Notes: generated by a model not told the origin, from the sequence alone. Positions 18,434 through 30,097 are shown, numbered from the stretch's first letter. The stretch: DNA of 64,000 bases from Rossellomorea aquimaris (GCF_001877785.1 NZ_MINN01000074.1:310001-374000); one strand, 5' to 3'. A program made the numbers and translations.

Positions 18434-19279
18434 CTAGAAATTCAACTTATTCAGTACGATTTTTTCAATAATGCTCCAAGGAAGGATGCTTTTCAATAGG
18501 ATGGCAAACCTGGTCCCTTTCCCTGCCGGTATTCTGAATCTGGATATTTTACCTGTTCCTATAGCTCCTACGATGGCTGCTATTTCAGCCGGATTACCCA
18601 AGCTGGACTGACCCGCTTCCATCTCAGATTGGATTTTTTCCATATATGTATGATAAGGCGATTCTTTAATAAGTGATCCGGATGCCACCTTCATCCCTGT
18701 AGTCCAGATATTCGTCTGGTATGAACCAGGTTCGATCAAAAAAACTTCAATCCCAAACGGCTTTAATTCCAGCCTGAGACTTTCGCTGTAACCTTCAAGA
18801 GCATGTTTTGAAGATACATATGGGCTTAATCCGGGAAACCCGAAACGTCCGCTGATACTGCCCATATTGATGATTTTTCCCTTCCGCTGCTTCCTCATGA
18901 ACGGTAATACAACTTGAGTGACGGCCATCACACCAAATACATTTGTCTCAAATTGCTCCCTATATTCTTTAAGATCAACTTCTTCTGCAAAACCTCCAAT
19001 TGCAAAACCTGCGTTGTTCAATAAGAGATCAATCGAGTCATATCCTTGGGTAAGATCATTTTTGAAATTCTGAATTGAAACCGCTGATGTGACATCAAGT
19101 GGAAGGGGTATGATGAGTGCCTCCACTCCTTTATCCTTTGCACTATCCATTAATTCTCCCGATTTCGAAAGGTCACGCATTGTTGCCAGTACCTTATATC
19201 CACACTCTGCGAGCTCGATCGATGAAAGTAAGCCAAACCCGCTATTTGCACCAGTCACGATGGCGATTTTTTTATTCAC
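18434..19279 (-). CDS. Short-chain dehydrogenase/reductase
   Basis: 281 aa with a Rossmann fold. TGANSGFG (cofactor loop, ~9-16), LLNNAGFAIGG, a catalytic Ser in NMGSISGRFG and the YVSSK catalytic Tyr-Lys pair followed by HALEGYSESLRLEL. This is the classical SDR type, oxidising or reducing an unknown alcohol or carbonyl substrate with NAD(P). The C-terminal basic hydrophobic end (RFAILLKSILPWSIIEKIVLNKL) suggests membrane contact, as in retinol-dehydrogenase-like SDRs. Start is GTG with a weak site. Monocistronic. Confidence 0.9.
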   Translation of the reverse strand: MNKKIAIVTGANSGFGLLSSIELAECGYKVLATMRDLSKSGELMDSAKDKGVEALIIPLPLDVTSAVSIQNFKNDLTQGYDSIDLLLNNAGFAIGGFAEEVDLKEYREQFETNVFGVMAVTQVVLPFMRKQRKGKIINMGSISGRFGFPGLSPYVSSKHALEGYSESLRLELKPFGIEVFLIEPGSYQTNIWTTGMKVASGSLIKESPYHTYMEKIQSEMEAGQSSLGNPAEIAAIVGAIGTGKISRFRIPAGKGTRFAILLKSILPWSIIEKIVLNKLNF

Positions 19280-19590
19280 AGTAAATCACGCCCTTTATTA
19301 CGAATAATATTATACCGATATTAATAATCATAGAAAAAAGGCGGCTTCATCCCATTGAAGCCGCCAAAATCGAGGATATGGTGTCAATTTCATATCTCAT
19401 ACTACTAGTTTATCGCTTAAGTTTCAAATACAGCATATGGTTAAGAATGCTTCTCTGCTTCGATGCACATAAGAGAGTGTTGATTTCCGCACGAATTCAT
19501 ATATTTATATAATTTTAAGCATATCATGCTATTCCCTATTTTGCAGGAAGGGCAGCCACTTCCTCCCCTTCATTGCTGATGAATCCTTCT
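19280..19590. other. Intergenic region with a terminator only
   Basis: No coding signal. It holds the upstream region of the SDR gene and the hairpin at 19333-19366. The segment next to the acetyltransferase remnant shows no further homology I can recognise. Confidence 0.5.
19333..19366 (-). terminator. Intrinsic terminator downstream of the acetyltransferase remnant
   Basis: Perfect GGCGGCTTCA/TGAAGCCGCC stem with a T6 run on the minus strand. Confidence 0.85.
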
Positions 19591-20057
19591 TCATCCCCGT
19601 ATACCCAGCTCTTTAAATGCGTATTCCCTGTAACTCGTAAATCCCTGCTTTGAAGTCCTTAGCCATCTTATTATTACGCCAATAATCCAGCTCGATCCTG
19701 GATATTTGCTTATCCGCTGCCAGGCGAAACAGTTCGTTCATCATATATGTCCCGTATTCCTTTTCCCGTGAATGTTCTTCAATGCTTATTTGGTTTATGA
19801 ACAAAAACTTATATTACTTCTTGAATGGATTTTCTGGGTAATGTTTAATTTCACCCAAGCATAATCAATCGACCGGTCTTTATCCTCAAGGATGAAAAAG
19901 AAATGATCTGGCTTTGAAATAATATTTTTAAAAACTGCTTAATTTCTTCATAACAATACTCTTTAAAATGATCAGGATAAATTTCTGCATGTACATTTTG
20001 TACCGCTTCATTCATGCCCGCTATTTTCATATAGTCTTTTGCATTATATAACTTCAC
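19591..20057 (-). pseudogene. Decayed GNAT N-acetyltransferase gene with several frameshifts
   Basis: Three reading frames must be joined to rebuild the protein. The N-terminus reads MKLYNAKDYMKIAGMNEAVQ... to EEIKQFLK; the next frame gives KPDHFFFILEDKD...DYAW; the next gives EIKHYPENPFKK, an in-frame TAA, then FINQISIEEHSREKEYGTYM and RIELDYWRNNKMAKDF; a last shift gives SKQGFTSYREYAFKELG to TGA at 19591. Assembled, this is a complete ~150-aa GNAT protein with the acetyl-CoA loop (REKEYGTYMM) and the usual ELDYW strand. At least three frameshifts and one stop make it non-functional. Confidence 0.88.
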
Positions 20058-20137
20058 GTGAAGCCCTCATTTTTCCTTGTTTTCCCATTATACCAAACAG
20101 GCAGAATTCCGGAGGCATTTTTTGTTGGTTTTTATAT

Positions 20138-20176
20138 AAAAAATTCAGCAGGGTGCATTTACCCTGCTGAAGAAAA
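20138..20176 (-). terminator. Terminator of glpD
   Basis: Perfect TTCAGCAGGGT ... ACCCTGCTGAA stem followed by TTTTTT on the minus strand, directly after the glpD stop. Confidence 0.92.
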
Positions 20177-20178
20177 TA

Positions 20179-21840
20179 TTACTGCTGATCGACCGGTACT
20201 ACAGCATTTTTAAGCTCTTTCTTTAAGCTTGAAGTGAATTGAACTTTTTGTTCCTCACTCCAGTTCAGTAATTTGGCCATAATGTCGATTGCCGGTTCGT
20301 GCCACTTCTCTACCCACTCACGGTCAAAGAACATTGCACCGGTCCTGCGGATGAAGAAGTCAACAGGTGTTGCAGCCATCTCTTCCTGGATGGCATAAAT
20401 GAGCTGTGCATACAACGTGACTGGCACTTCACTGGCTTCGGAAGATCCGCTGTAGGCATGAGCGAGCTTGAACAACTGATCGACGTTTGACCCGTACATG
20501 CCTGCAAGCTTACGCCCTTCTGCCTCGGTCAATCCGTATTGAACGGCTTCTTTTGACTTTTGGTCTATAAATGCAGGCAAATTTTTCGATCCTCCTACAT
20601 GACCTCCGGAAATCGGCATGTGTTTGGTTGCAGAAGCAGGGAATTTCTTCTTAACTTCTTCCTTCAAACGTTTTGAAACAAGATCTACAACCGTCTCGGC
20701 CATCTTGCGGTAACCTGTGAGCTTTCCGCCGGCGATTGTAATGAGGCCGCTCTCTCCTTCCCAAATTTCATCTTTACGGGAGATTTCAGAAGGATCCTTT
20801 CCTTTTTCGAATATGAGCGGGCGGATTCCGGCCCAGCTGGATTCCACATCTTCTTCTGAGACATTTACATCCGGAAACATATAGTGAATCGCGTTAAGGA
20901 TATAATCCCTGTCTTCCGTTGTCATTTGTGGGGTCGCTTTGTTTTTATCATAAAAAGTATCAGTTGTACCCACGTATGCTTTTCCATTTCTCGGAATTGC
21001 AAAGACCATGCGTCCGTCAGGTGTGTCAAAATAAACAGCCTGGCGCAGAGGGAATTTGCTTTGATCGATGACAATATGCACTCCCTTAGTCAGACGGAGC
21101 TGTTTATTATTGGTGCTGTAGTCTTTTCCTCTGACTTCATCAACCCATGGACCTGCAGCATTGACGATTTTCGTCCCTCTTATTTCAATCGTGTCACCAT
21201 TTAGAAGATCCTCGGCTTCTATGCCGACTACTTTTTTATTTTCGTAAAGGAATCGCTGGGATTTTGTGTAGTTGATGGCTGTTGCACCATGCGCAATCGC
21301 TTCCTTCATTACTTCGATTGTCAGGCGGGCATCATCCGTACGGTATTCAACATAATATCCTCCGCCTTTCAAACCTTCCTTTTTCACAAGCGGCTCTTTA
21401 GAAAGGGTCTCTGCAGAAGAAAGCATGGATCTTCTTTCATTTCTTTTAACACCTGCAAGATAATCATATACCTTCAATCCGATTGACGTACTGAACTTAC
21501 CGAATGTACCGCCTTTATGAAGAGGCAGAAGCATCCATTCCGGAGTTGTCACATGCGGACCGTTTTCATAGACGATTTCACGTTCTTTCCCTACTTCGGC
21601 TACCATTTTCACTTCGAATTGCTTTAAATAACGCAGTCCTCCATGAACAAGTTTAGTTGACCGGCTTGATGTTCCTGCAGCAAAGTCCTGCATTTCGACC
21701 AGTGCCACCTTCATGCCGCGCTTTGAAGCATCAAGTGCGATTCCGGCACCCGTGATACCGCCGCCAATGACGATAAGGTCATAATGTTCAGATTGCAATT
21801 GATTTTTAATTTCCTGTCTTGCTGTACTTGAAAACGTCAT
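20179..21840 (-). CDS. glpD: Aerobic glycerol-3-phosphate dehydrogenase
   Basis: 553 aa from the ATG at 21838-21840 with TAGGAGG nine bases upstream; the longer in-frame start eight codons earlier has no site. The FAD-binding loop is [30 protein letters not shown] and the IRPLIF segment are typical of GlpD. It oxidises glycerol-3-phosphate to dihydroxyacetone phosphate at the membrane and passes electrons to quinone. It lies after glpF-glpK but has its own promoter (near 22021) and an antiterminated leader, as in B. subtilis. Monocistronic terminator follows. Confidence 0.96.
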   Translation of the reverse strand: MTFSSTARQEIKNQLQSEHYDLIVIGGGITGAGIALDASKRGMKVALVEMQDFAAGTSSRSTKLVHGGLRYLKQFEVKMVAEVGKEREIVYENGPHVTTPEWMLLPLHKGGTFGKFSTSIGLKVYDYLAGVKRNERRSMLSSAETLSKEPLVKKEGLKGGGYYVEYRTDDARLTIEVMKEAIAHGATAINYTKSQRFLYENKKVVGIEAEDLLNGDTIEIRGTKIVNAAGPWVDEVRGKDYSTNNKQLRLTKGVHIVIDQSKFPLRQAVYFDTPDGRMVFAIPRNGKAYVGTTDTFYDKNKATPQMTTEDRDYILNAIHYMFPDVNVSEEDVESSWAGIRPLIFEKGKDPSEISRKDEIWEGESGLITIAGGKLTGYRKMAETVVDLVSKRLKEEVKKKFPASATKHMPISGGHVGGSKNLPAFIDQKSKEAVQYGLTEAEGRKLAGMYGSNVDQLFKLAHAYSGSSEASEVPVTLYAQLIYAIQEEMAATPVDFFIRRTGAMFFDREWVEKWHEPAIDIMAKLLNWSEEQKVQFTSSLKKELKNAVVPVDQQ

Positions 21841-21930
21841 AATGTATATCCTCCTAAATAACAATTTGTATAGGGATTAATAATTTCGACTCTGTTTATA
21901 AATGCACATTATAGTAAGTGTATATCCATA

Positions 21931-21988
21931 AAAAAAGAGACCAAAACTAACATTATGGATTTTCATCCATAATGAAGCTTGGTCTCTC
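21931..21988 (-). promoter_or_regulatory. glpD leader terminator (GlpP antitermination site)
   Basis: On the minus strand AGAGACCAA and TTGGTCTCT enclose an inner hairpin (CATTATGGAT...ATCCATAATG) and end in T7. It lies between the glpD promoter and its start, about 90 bases ahead of the ATG. In B. subtilis GlpP with glycerol-3-phosphate lets polymerase pass such a leader terminator. The hairpin also terminates read-through from glpK. Confidence 0.85.
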
Positions 21989-22020
21989 TGGATCTCTTAC
22001 CGATTTATTAACTTAAATTG

Positions 22021-22029
22021 ATTATAACA
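22021..22029 (-). promoter_or_regulatory. glpD promoter (extended -10)
   Basis: Minus-strand TGTTATAAT, a TGn-TATAAT box, lies just outside the end of glpK, 33 bases upstream of the leader hairpin. No strong -35 is visible. Confidence 0.6.
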
Positions 22030-22039
22030 CAAACGAATC

Positions 22040-24380
<2,341 letters not shown>

Positions 24381-24503
24381 ATCTTTAACCTCATTTCAAA
24401 TTGGGATGACTGTGAAGAGACCGTTTTCATAATTGGGTATAGTAATTACTCTAACTTTATATAACCCATTTTCTTCAAAGGAAAACGATTTTATTAAAAA
24501 TTA

Positions 24504-24560
24504 AAAAGAGACATACGAAACATGGCCCCCTTTAAAGGCATGAATTGCGTAAGTCTCTTT
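24504..24560 (-). promoter_or_regulatory. glpF leader terminator (GlpP antitermination site)
   Basis: Minus-strand AAAGAGACTTACG and CGTATGTCTCTTTTT pair around a loop with a small AAAGG/CCTTT inner helix, and end in TTTTTAATTTTT. It lies 30-90 bases after the promoter and 124 bases before glpF. Same AGAGA-rich head as in the glpD leader, so it is the second GlpP target. Confidence 0.82.
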
Positions 24561-24592
24561 ATCTCTCTGCACAGTGTATTAACTTGGCTACT

Positions 24593-24621
24593 ATGTTAAT
24601 ACGCATTGAAAACGTTGTCAA
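24593..24621 (-). promoter_or_regulatory. glpFK sigma-A promoter with overlapping cre site
   Basis: TTGACA and TAACAT with a 17-base spacer on the minus strand. On the plus strand 24606-24620 reads TTGAAAACGTTGTCA, a full match to the WTGNAANCGNWNNCW catabolite-responsive element consensus. It covers the -35 box and part of the spacer, so CcpA should block the operon when preferred sugars are present. Confidence 0.85.
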
Positions 24622-24658
24622 CAGGAAATAATTCCGAGATTAGTTTAAAAATGAGAAG

Positions 24659-25219
24659 TTACTTTTTATCAAAGTGCTTCCATAACGTCCGGTCTGATGT
24701 GGTGATGGCAGTCGCACCGGCCTCAATGGCTGCTTCCACCTCCTCGATTGTATCGATGAGTCCCCCGGCAAAGATGGGCTTGCCGGTCTTTTCCCGGATT
24801 TCTGTTATGATTTTCGGTATGACTCCCGGCAGGATTTCAATGTAATCCGGCTCTGTTTTATAGATCAAGTCTATGCTGCGCTTCATTGCGCTCGAGTCGA
24901 TCACGAACATTCTCTGCGTGGCATATACACCTTTTTGCCGGGCTTTTTTTATCACATTCCCCTTAGTGGAAATGATCCCATATGGTTTCACTTCCTGGCA
25001 GATATACTCTGTCCCATACTCATCATTAGAGAGTCCGTGAATAAGATCGATATGCAGGAACATCTTTCGATTTTGTTGTCTTGCATATTGAAAAACACTT
25101 TTCAGCATACCCACATGAAGGTCCAGGAACACACCATATTCAAATGATGTCTCAAGCATCTTATCAAAGTCCTTCATTGACCTGACCGCAGGAAGAATTT
25201 TTTGCCCTTCGAAACTCAT
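24659..25219 (-). CDS. glpP: Glycerol uptake operon antiterminator GlpP
   Basis: 186 aa from the ATG at 25217-25219 (GGAGG seven bases upstream); a GTG nine bases earlier lies inside the ribosome site. It shows the GlpP family features MSFEGQKILPAVRSMKDF, FLHIDLIHGLSNDEYGTE, RMFVIDSSAM, PDYIEILPG and PIFAGGLIDT...AITTS. The fold is a TIM barrel that binds glycerol-3-phosphate. With the ligand it binds glp leader mRNAs and prevents termination. It stands directly before glpF, with the two leader targets at 24.5 and 21.9 kb. Confidence 0.95.
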   Translation of the reverse strand: MSFEGQKILPAVRSMKDFDKMLETSFEYGVFLDLHVGMLKSVFQYARQQNRKMFLHIDLIHGLSNDEYGTEYICQEVKPYGIISTKGNVIKKARQKGVYATQRMFVIDSSAMKRSIDLIYKTEPDYIEILPGVIPKIITEIREKTGKPIFAGGLIDTIEEVEAAIEAGATAITTSDRTLWKHFDKK

Positions 25220-25369
25220 GAATATCACCTCCTGTTTCTATGTTTTGAAGTAGTCATTATTCCGCATGGACAACCGGAAAATAGGATGGTAAAAATCTAT
25301 ACATAACCTGTCTTAATAAAGCCAATAACCTTCAAAAATCAGATCATCCTCTAAAAAGTGAAAAACTTT

Positions 25370-26137
25370 TTACTCACTCACCATACAGACTTTTACCCCC
25401 GCTGATTCAAACACTTCTACTTTCTCTCTGTCAGATTCGTCATTCGTTATTAAGAGGTCGACCTTTGACAAAGGCAGATCCAATCCGGCAAACAAATCTA
25501 CACCTAACTTCTGGTGCTCCATCAATGCAATATTTTTCTTTGAACGTGTCATGACTGTTTTGAGAAAGACGGCCACTTCGGGTGTGGAAGTACTCAAACC
25601 ACGGGCGGAGATCCCGCCTGCTGTAGCAAAATTAACGTCTACCGTGAACTGTTTTGTAAATTCATTGGCGATGCTGTCAGTGATATTACCGGATCCTTTC
25701 ATCATTCCCCCGATCAAAAGGGTTTCAATATTGGCGTATTCCTTGATCCGGTATGCGACTTCCACTGAATTTGTGACAACAGTATATGGTATATTTCTTG
25801 GAAGGTATTCAAGCATGGCGTTATGTATGGATGCTCCGCCTATGAATACAGTCTCACCTTCATTAATTAACCCTGCAGCTGATCGGGCAATTGCCTTCTG
25901 GCCTGGATTCGCTTTCCCATACCGCTCTTCAGGCATCTGAGGCTTATTCCTTGCCTTCGGATTGGGGATTGCTCCACCGTGTGTCCTCTTCAGCAGGCCT
26001 TCTTCTTCCATGATGGATAAATCCCGCCTTATGGAATCAATCGATACGTGGAATTCATCTGCGAGATCTTTTGCCATCACCCTGCCGTTATCCACTACTT
26101 TCTCAAGGATTTTTTCTCTTCTTTCTTCAGAAAACAC
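25370..26137 (-). CDS. DeoR/GlpR-family transcriptional regulator
   Basis: 255 aa. N-terminal DeoR winged helix (~1-57: EERREKILEKVVDNGRVMAK and VSIDSIRRDLSIMEEEGLLKRTHGG). The C-terminal sugar-phosphate sensor domain has FIGGASIHNAMLEYLP, TNSVEVAYRI, LIGGMMKGSGNITDS and MEHQKLGVD. Such proteins repress sugar or polyol genes and respond to a phosphorylated sugar. Start is GTG, after GGAGGTGAG. Its location next to glpP suggests a link to carbon metabolism, but no obvious cognate catabolic gene is adjacent except the glp set. An imperfect dyad upstream at 26154-26188 may be its own operator. Confidence 0.88.
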   Translation of the reverse strand: MFSEERREKILEKVVDNGRVMAKDLADEFHVSIDSIRRDLSIMEEEGLLKRTHGGAIPNPKARNKPQMPEERYGKANPGQKAIARSAAGLINEGETVFIGGASIHNAMLEYLPRNIPYTVVTNSVEVAYRIKEYANIETLLIGGMMKGSGNITDSIANEFTKQFTVDVNFATAGGISARGLSTSTPEVAVFLKTVMTRSKKNIALMEHQKLGVDLFAGLDLPLSKVDLLITNDESDREKVEVFESAGVKVCMVSE

Positions 26138-26232
26138 CTCATCTCACCTCCTTTATGCATGTATAGTCATGATTTTCGTGCATACATATTCATATTATTT
26201 CTCTATTTGTATGGGAAGTAAAGGTACATGCA

Positions 26233-26262
26233 GAAAAAAACCGTCGAAATCATGATCGACAG
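26233..26262 (-). terminator. Terminator downstream of the GNAT gene at 26.3 kb
   Basis: Minus-strand CTGTCGA and TCGACGG stem (one G-T pair) followed by T7. Confidence 0.75.
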
Positions 26263-26332
26263 TCAATGTCTCCGCCCTATATGAAACAAAACATAACCTC
26301 TCCCAGGTTCCAGTCAGTATGCTTGATAATGT

Positions 26333-26860
26333 TTATTCCATCTCTATCCAAAAACGAAGGATCACATTACCGTCCTCTTCGACAAAGTCATCCGCCGGTA
26401 TGCCTCCATTGTTCAAGATCGTCCTTTTTGATGCTTCATTCCATTTGTCACAGACTACCAGAGTCTTTTGGATTCCAAGTTCTTTTGTTTTTTCCAGTGA
26501 CAGTGATAGAAGCTTCGTCGCATAGCCTTTTCTTCTTTCCGCCGGTCTGATCCCATATCCTACATGCCCGCCAGTATTCAACAGATTTTCGGTCAATGCA
26601 TGACGTATATTGACAACCCCTATCACCCGGTCATCTTTTCCTGTCATCCAATAAGTGGAATCAGGCACCCAGCCTTCCGGAAGATTTTCCCCTTTCTCTG
26701 CATCAAGCAATGATTGAATCATTTTATCAAAATCGGCAGGGTCTTTCTTAATGACCCACGGAACCATGTCTTCCCCTGAATTTTTCCACTCCCGGTAAAA
26801 ATCAAGGTATTCATCCATCAATCCTGCATTCGGTTTAACCAGCCTGACGTTTTCCCCCAT
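26333..26860 (-). CDS. GNAT-family N-acetyltransferase
   Basis: 175 aa. N-terminal MGENVRLVKPNAGLMDEYLDFYREW, a central ...VIGVVNIRHALTENLLNTGGHVGYGIRPAERRKGYAT segment with the acetyl-CoA binding R/K-x-x-G-Y/A motif, and the C-terminal CDKWNEASKRTILNNGG region. Substrate unknown. The GHVGYGIRPAERRKGYAT arrangement resembles the Bacillus YdhI/YitI type. Monocistronic. Confidence 0.88.
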   Translation of the reverse strand: MGENVRLVKPNAGLMDEYLDFYREWKNSGEDMVPWVIKKDPADFDKMIQSLLDAEKGENLPEGWVPDSTYWMTGKDDRVIGVVNIRHALTENLLNTGGHVGYGIRPAERRKGYATKLLSLSLEKTKELGIQKTLVVCDKWNEASKRTILNNGGIPADDFVEEDGNVILRFWIEME

Positions 26861-26913
26861 CCCTGTTGTTCTCCTTTAGTAATAAATTTAAAATAGTTTA
26901 CCATGTTAAGCGT

Positions 26914-27951
26914 TTATGTGATAGATTTTTCTTGAAGTAAATTCCACTCAAACCAGCGCCCATGCCCATCTGTATCCCCAATAACATGACAGTCCTCTTT
27001 GCCGTTGATATAACAATCCAAATGAAGCTTCCTGTCCCACATATTATTGTATAGGTGAAAGATATCACGATGACGGCCGATTTCTTTGATTTTGTCTTGA
27101 AGGACCTTTTTTGCAGATTCAGGAATTTGATTGGCGACATGGGTGTGAAAAATGCATATGACTTCGTTGTAAGGGATTTCTTTGACTTTTCCAGGAAAAT
27201 GTTCGATTCCGTCCCCTTCTATAAAATCAATGTCGACCTCTTTGATACTCTCGGCTGCAGCTGTAAATAAATTCCGCCTTTGTTCATGTTCCGGCCAGAT
27301 GAGGGCAAGGAGCCACGGGTGATCTTCTTTATGATTGATGTGTAAGTCATATCCCGTCCTCGAGGTAACCGGCGGCGGTTCTGGATGAAGGACAGGAAGA
27401 TGATTTCCCTTTACTTCGGAACAGATCAGGATGCTGGTTGTATCATTACCGTATGCACCATCCTCATTGGTATATTGATATCGGTATTGATCCCAGCCAA
27501 GCTGCAACCCTGCACTCGTTCCTATTTCCAGCAAGGCAAGCGGTTTATTCGTCAATTCATGCATATAACAGAAAGCAGGGTATAGATAGGCGCACCTTCT
27601 TACTTCGTTGGTCTGGACAAGCTTTGTTTGAAGGATGTGTATCAATTGATGCTTATTAAAAAGGCAGAATTGTTTGAAGTGGTGAAAAGAGTCTATGACT
27701 GGCAATGGGTCCTGTACGATGCTCGGATAATAGTTTCGCAAGTGATGGGAGGAGTCCTTCATTAACAGGAAATGAACCCCGCCTAAAAACAGATTAGGAA
27801 CAGGCTGACCATCCCTGCAGTAAGTGCATAACTCCAATAGTTCATCATCAGCTGCTATTTTAAGGGAAAGGTATTCATAAAGGGGGCTCGAATCCTTGCA
27901 TTCCTTTTCTGCAAATGTTTTAAAGCGCTGTGATATCCCTTGCTTATTCAT
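26914..27951 (-). CDS. DUF2332 protein
   Basis: 345 aa from the ATG at 27949-27951 (GGGAGG eight bases upstream). It overlaps the stop of the VOC gene in an ATGA junction, so translation is coupled. Family features: ISQRFKTFAEKECKDSSPLYEYLS, NLFLGGVHFLL, LLEIGTSAGLQLGWDQYRYQ (a Rossmann, SAM-binding-like turn), ICIFHTHVANQIP and MWDRKLHLDCY. DUF2332 proteins look like class I methyltransferases, but no activity is established. Neighbouring VOC protein is probably in the same operon. Confidence 0.85.
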   Translation of the reverse strand: MNKQGISQRFKTFAEKECKDSSPLYEYLSLKIAADDELLELCTYCRDGQPVPNLFLGGVHFLLMKDSSHHLRNYYPSIVQDPLPVIDSFHHFKQFCLFNKHQLIHILQTKLVQTNEVRRCAYLYPAFCYMHELTNKPLALLEIGTSAGLQLGWDQYRYQYTNEDGAYGNDTTSILICSEVKGNHLPVLHPEPPPVTSRTGYDLHINHKEDHPWLLALIWPEHEQRRNLFTAAAESIKEVDIDFIEGDGIEHFPGKVKEIPYNEVICIFHTHVANQIPESAKKVLQDKIKEIGRHRDIFHLYNNMWDRKLHLDCYINGKEDCHVIGDTDGHGRWFEWNLLQEKSIT

Positions 27952-28346
27952 TGGATGTGCCTCCCTAAAATAGGTATGATCCGGTTTTGGATTTCCTGCT
28001 GATCGATGTATTGGAACAGCCCGATTCCATTCCCCCACGGATCTTCGAATGTTGCCCATTTCACGGGCACTTCTTTCCTTGAATGGATAATGAAATCTTC
28101 TACATTCAGTGAGTGGATCAATCGTGCTCTTTCAGCTTCAATGTCAGCCACCCCAAATCGGACCGGTCCGCTTCTCAGAGCCGGTTCTCCTTCTGCAACC
28201 TGCAGCCAGCAGCCCGGAAGCAGCTCCCATTCGGCGAATCCCTCATGAGGTTCAAAATCCGGACCCCTTTTTAATAATACTCCATACCAGGATTTCCCTT
28301 CTGATATATTTGCAACACGCACTTGTATGGTCATTTCATAAATCAT
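27948..28346 (-). CDS. VOC/glyoxalase-fold protein
   Basis: 132 aa from the ATG at 28344-28346, eight bases after GGGG; the longer open frame upstream lacks a site. Features: YEMTIQVRVANISEGKSWYG, EPHEGFAEWELLPG, VRFGVADIEAERARL and TFEDPWGNGIGLFQY. This is the beta-alpha-beta-beta-beta vicinal-oxygen-chelate fold, with the usual FEDPWGN end. It may be a glyoxalase or a binding protein; no metal ligand set can be assigned. First gene of a two-gene operon with the DUF2332 protein (4-base overlap). Confidence 0.85.
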   Translation of the reverse strand: MIYEMTIQVRVANISEGKSWYGVLLKRGPDFEPHEGFAEWELLPGCWLQVAEGEPALRSGPVRFGVADIEAERARLIHSLNVEDFIIHSRKEVPVKWATFEDPWGNGIGLFQYIDQQEIQNRIIPILGRHIQ

Positions 28347-28376
28347 TAACATTACCCCTTTCCTGAATATGAAGGA

Positions 28377-28399
28377 GAACAGTGCTCCCAGCACTGTTC
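28377..28399 (-). terminator. Hairpin between the M29 peptidase and VOC genes
   Basis: Perfect 10-bp inverted repeat GAACAGTGCT/AGCACTGTTC with a 3-base loop, followed by TCCTTC, which is a weak T tract. Probable but weak terminator. Confidence 0.55.
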
Positions 28400-28413
28400 C
28401 CTGCCTAAATAAT

Positions 28414-29652
28414 CTAAAATGCCCAATTCCCATCCCTGAATATTGCAACTCTGCTGCCGTCACTTAAAATTCCGTCAATATTCATCTGTGAAGAACCTAT
28501 CATGAAATCTTCGTGAACAATGCTTTCATTCAGCCCTTTTTCCTGTTTTTCTTCATCAGTGAGGTTATTGCCGCCTTTGATACATGTAGGGTAAGATGAA
28601 CCGATTGCCAGATGATTGGATGCATTTTCGTCGAATAATGTATTAAAAAAGAGTATGCCGGTATCAGAAATTGGAGATTTATGAGGCACAAGTGCAACTT
28701 CTCCCAGATACGAAGCACCTTCATCCGTTTCAATCACCTTCTGTAAAATCTCTTTCCCTTCCCGTGCCTCCATCTCAACAATCTTTCCATTTTCAAACCT
28801 TAGTGTGAAATCCTCAATCACATTGCCATTGTACGCGAGCGGTTTTGTACTTTTTACTGTCCCGTTCACTCCTGTCCTGACTGGAACAGTATAGACTTCT
28901 TCAGTGGGCATGTTTGCGATGAAATCGGTGCCTTCCGGAGTCTTACTCGCGCCGGTAAGCCATAAGTGATCTTCATGCAGCTCAATTGTCAAATCCGTAC
29001 CCTCAGCCGTGTAGTGAAGGGTTCTTATGTTCATTTCATTAAGCTCTCCGGCTTTATCTTTCAATGTTTCAATGTGCTTCTTCCACTCTGACACAGGATC
29101 TGCAGAATCTATTCTGACCGCGGTGAAGATGCTGTCCCAGAGAACTTCTATCCTTTTCTCTTCTTCCAGCTGCGGAAATACCTTTGACGCCCATTTACGG
29201 GAAGGCATCGCGATGATCGACCAGCTTACGGAATCATTGTCAATCGCCTCAAAAAAACGGTCGAGTGCAAGGCCCTTTGCCTTTTCAAAATCCTGGATGC
29301 GATCCGGGTCAATTCCTTTCAGTAAGTCGGGATCATGCGCCTCCACCTGCAGAAAGGCACCCTTCCGGTCAACGACCCATTCATGTGCATCGGCCAGCCA
29401 GATGGGATACTCCTGAAAGGTTTCATCCGGAGCTAGTTCATAATGTGTACGGATGATGTCTTCATCCTCCCACTGAACATGAACTGATTTAGCACCTGCC
29501 AGATAAGCATGCCTGACAATTTTCCTGACAAGTTCTTCGGTTCCAAGCGGTGCGGCCACCCATAAATCCTGGCCCTCCTGTACATTGACGCCTACTTTGA
29601 CAGCAAGTTCTGCATATCGATCCAATTTCTGTTGAAACTCTTTATGTAACAT
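28414..29652 (-). CDS. M29-family aminopeptidase (AmpS/PepS-like)
   Basis: 412 aa, the usual length of the M29 family. Features: VKVGVNVQEGQDLWVAAPLG, VQWEDEDIIRTHYELAP, the metal-ligand core IANMPTEEVYTVPVRTGVNG (Glu), EGASYLGEVALVPHKSPIS (Glu), FNTLFDENASNHLAIGSSY (His) and NESIVHEDFMIGS (His). These enzymes release N-terminal amino acids using cobalt or zinc ions and act in the cytoplasm. It overlaps the preceding HIT gene by 11 bases. The tail DGSRVAIFRDGNWAF is typical. Confidence 0.92.
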   Translation of the reverse strand: MLHKEFQQKLDRYAELAVKVGVNVQEGQDLWVAAPLGTEELVRKIVRHAYLAGAKSVHVQWEDEDIIRTHYELAPDETFQEYPIWLADAHEWVVDRKGAFLQVEAHDPDLLKGIDPDRIQDFEKAKGLALDRFFEAIDNDSVSWSIIAMPSRKWASKVFPQLEEEKRIEVLWDSIFTAVRIDSADPVSEWKKHIETLKDKAGELNEMNIRTLHYTAEGTDLTIELHEDHLWLTGASKTPEGTDFIANMPTEEVYTVPVRTGVNGTVKSTKPLAYNGNVIEDFTLRFENGKIVEMEAREGKEILQKVIETDEGASYLGEVALVPHKSPISDTGILFFNTLFDENASNHLAIGSSYPTCIKGGNNLTDEEKQEKGLNESIVHEDFMIGSSQMNIDGILSDGSRVAIFRDGNWAF

Positions 29653-30097
29653 TTTCTTTCTCCTTTTCTACTAAACTTTCAATCATCGATTTCATCTTTT
29701 CCATTGTATACGGAAAGGGCTCCTGCGGATCAGCGTTCTCAGGGCTTTCTTGATAAAACTCTGCAAAATCTTGTCCTTTATATCTAGGGACAACATGCAT
29801 ATGATAATGGTTCAAATCACTGAAGATCCCGCCATTCTGACAGATGGTGATGCCATCAGGATGATAAATTCCCTCGATGGTTTTCGATATCAGCTGAACG
29901 GCTTTCATTACGGCCATGTTCATTTGTATGTCAAATTCAACGCCTTCCTCAACGTGCTCCTTGGGAAGGATCATTACATGTCCGGGATTAAAAGGCTCAT
30001 GATCCAGGATGCAGCTTAAAAAAGAATTTTCGTACACCACGTAAACGTTCTCTTCTTTATTGGCCAGCCTGCAGCCAAGGCAATCCATTTTATACAT
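29642..30097 (-). CDS. HIT-family (histidine triad) protein
   Basis: 151 aa. The histidine triad is HYHMHVVPR; before it come PFNPGHVMILPKEHVEEG and DGITICQNGG. CxxC (MDCLGCRLANKEENV) stands at the N-terminus, as in other HIT proteins with a bound zinc. These are nucleotide hydrolases or transferases acting on AMP-like linkages. It is followed, with an 11-base overlap, by the M29 peptidase, so the two form an operon. ATG after GGAGG. Confidence 0.92.
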   Translation of the reverse strand: MYKMDCLGCRLANKEENVYVVYENSFLSCILDHEPFNPGHVMILPKEHVEEGVEFDIQMNMAVMKAVQLISKTIEGIYHPDGITICQNGGIFSDLNHYHMHVVPRYKGQDFAEFYQESPENADPQEPFPYTMEKMKSMIESLVEKEKENVT

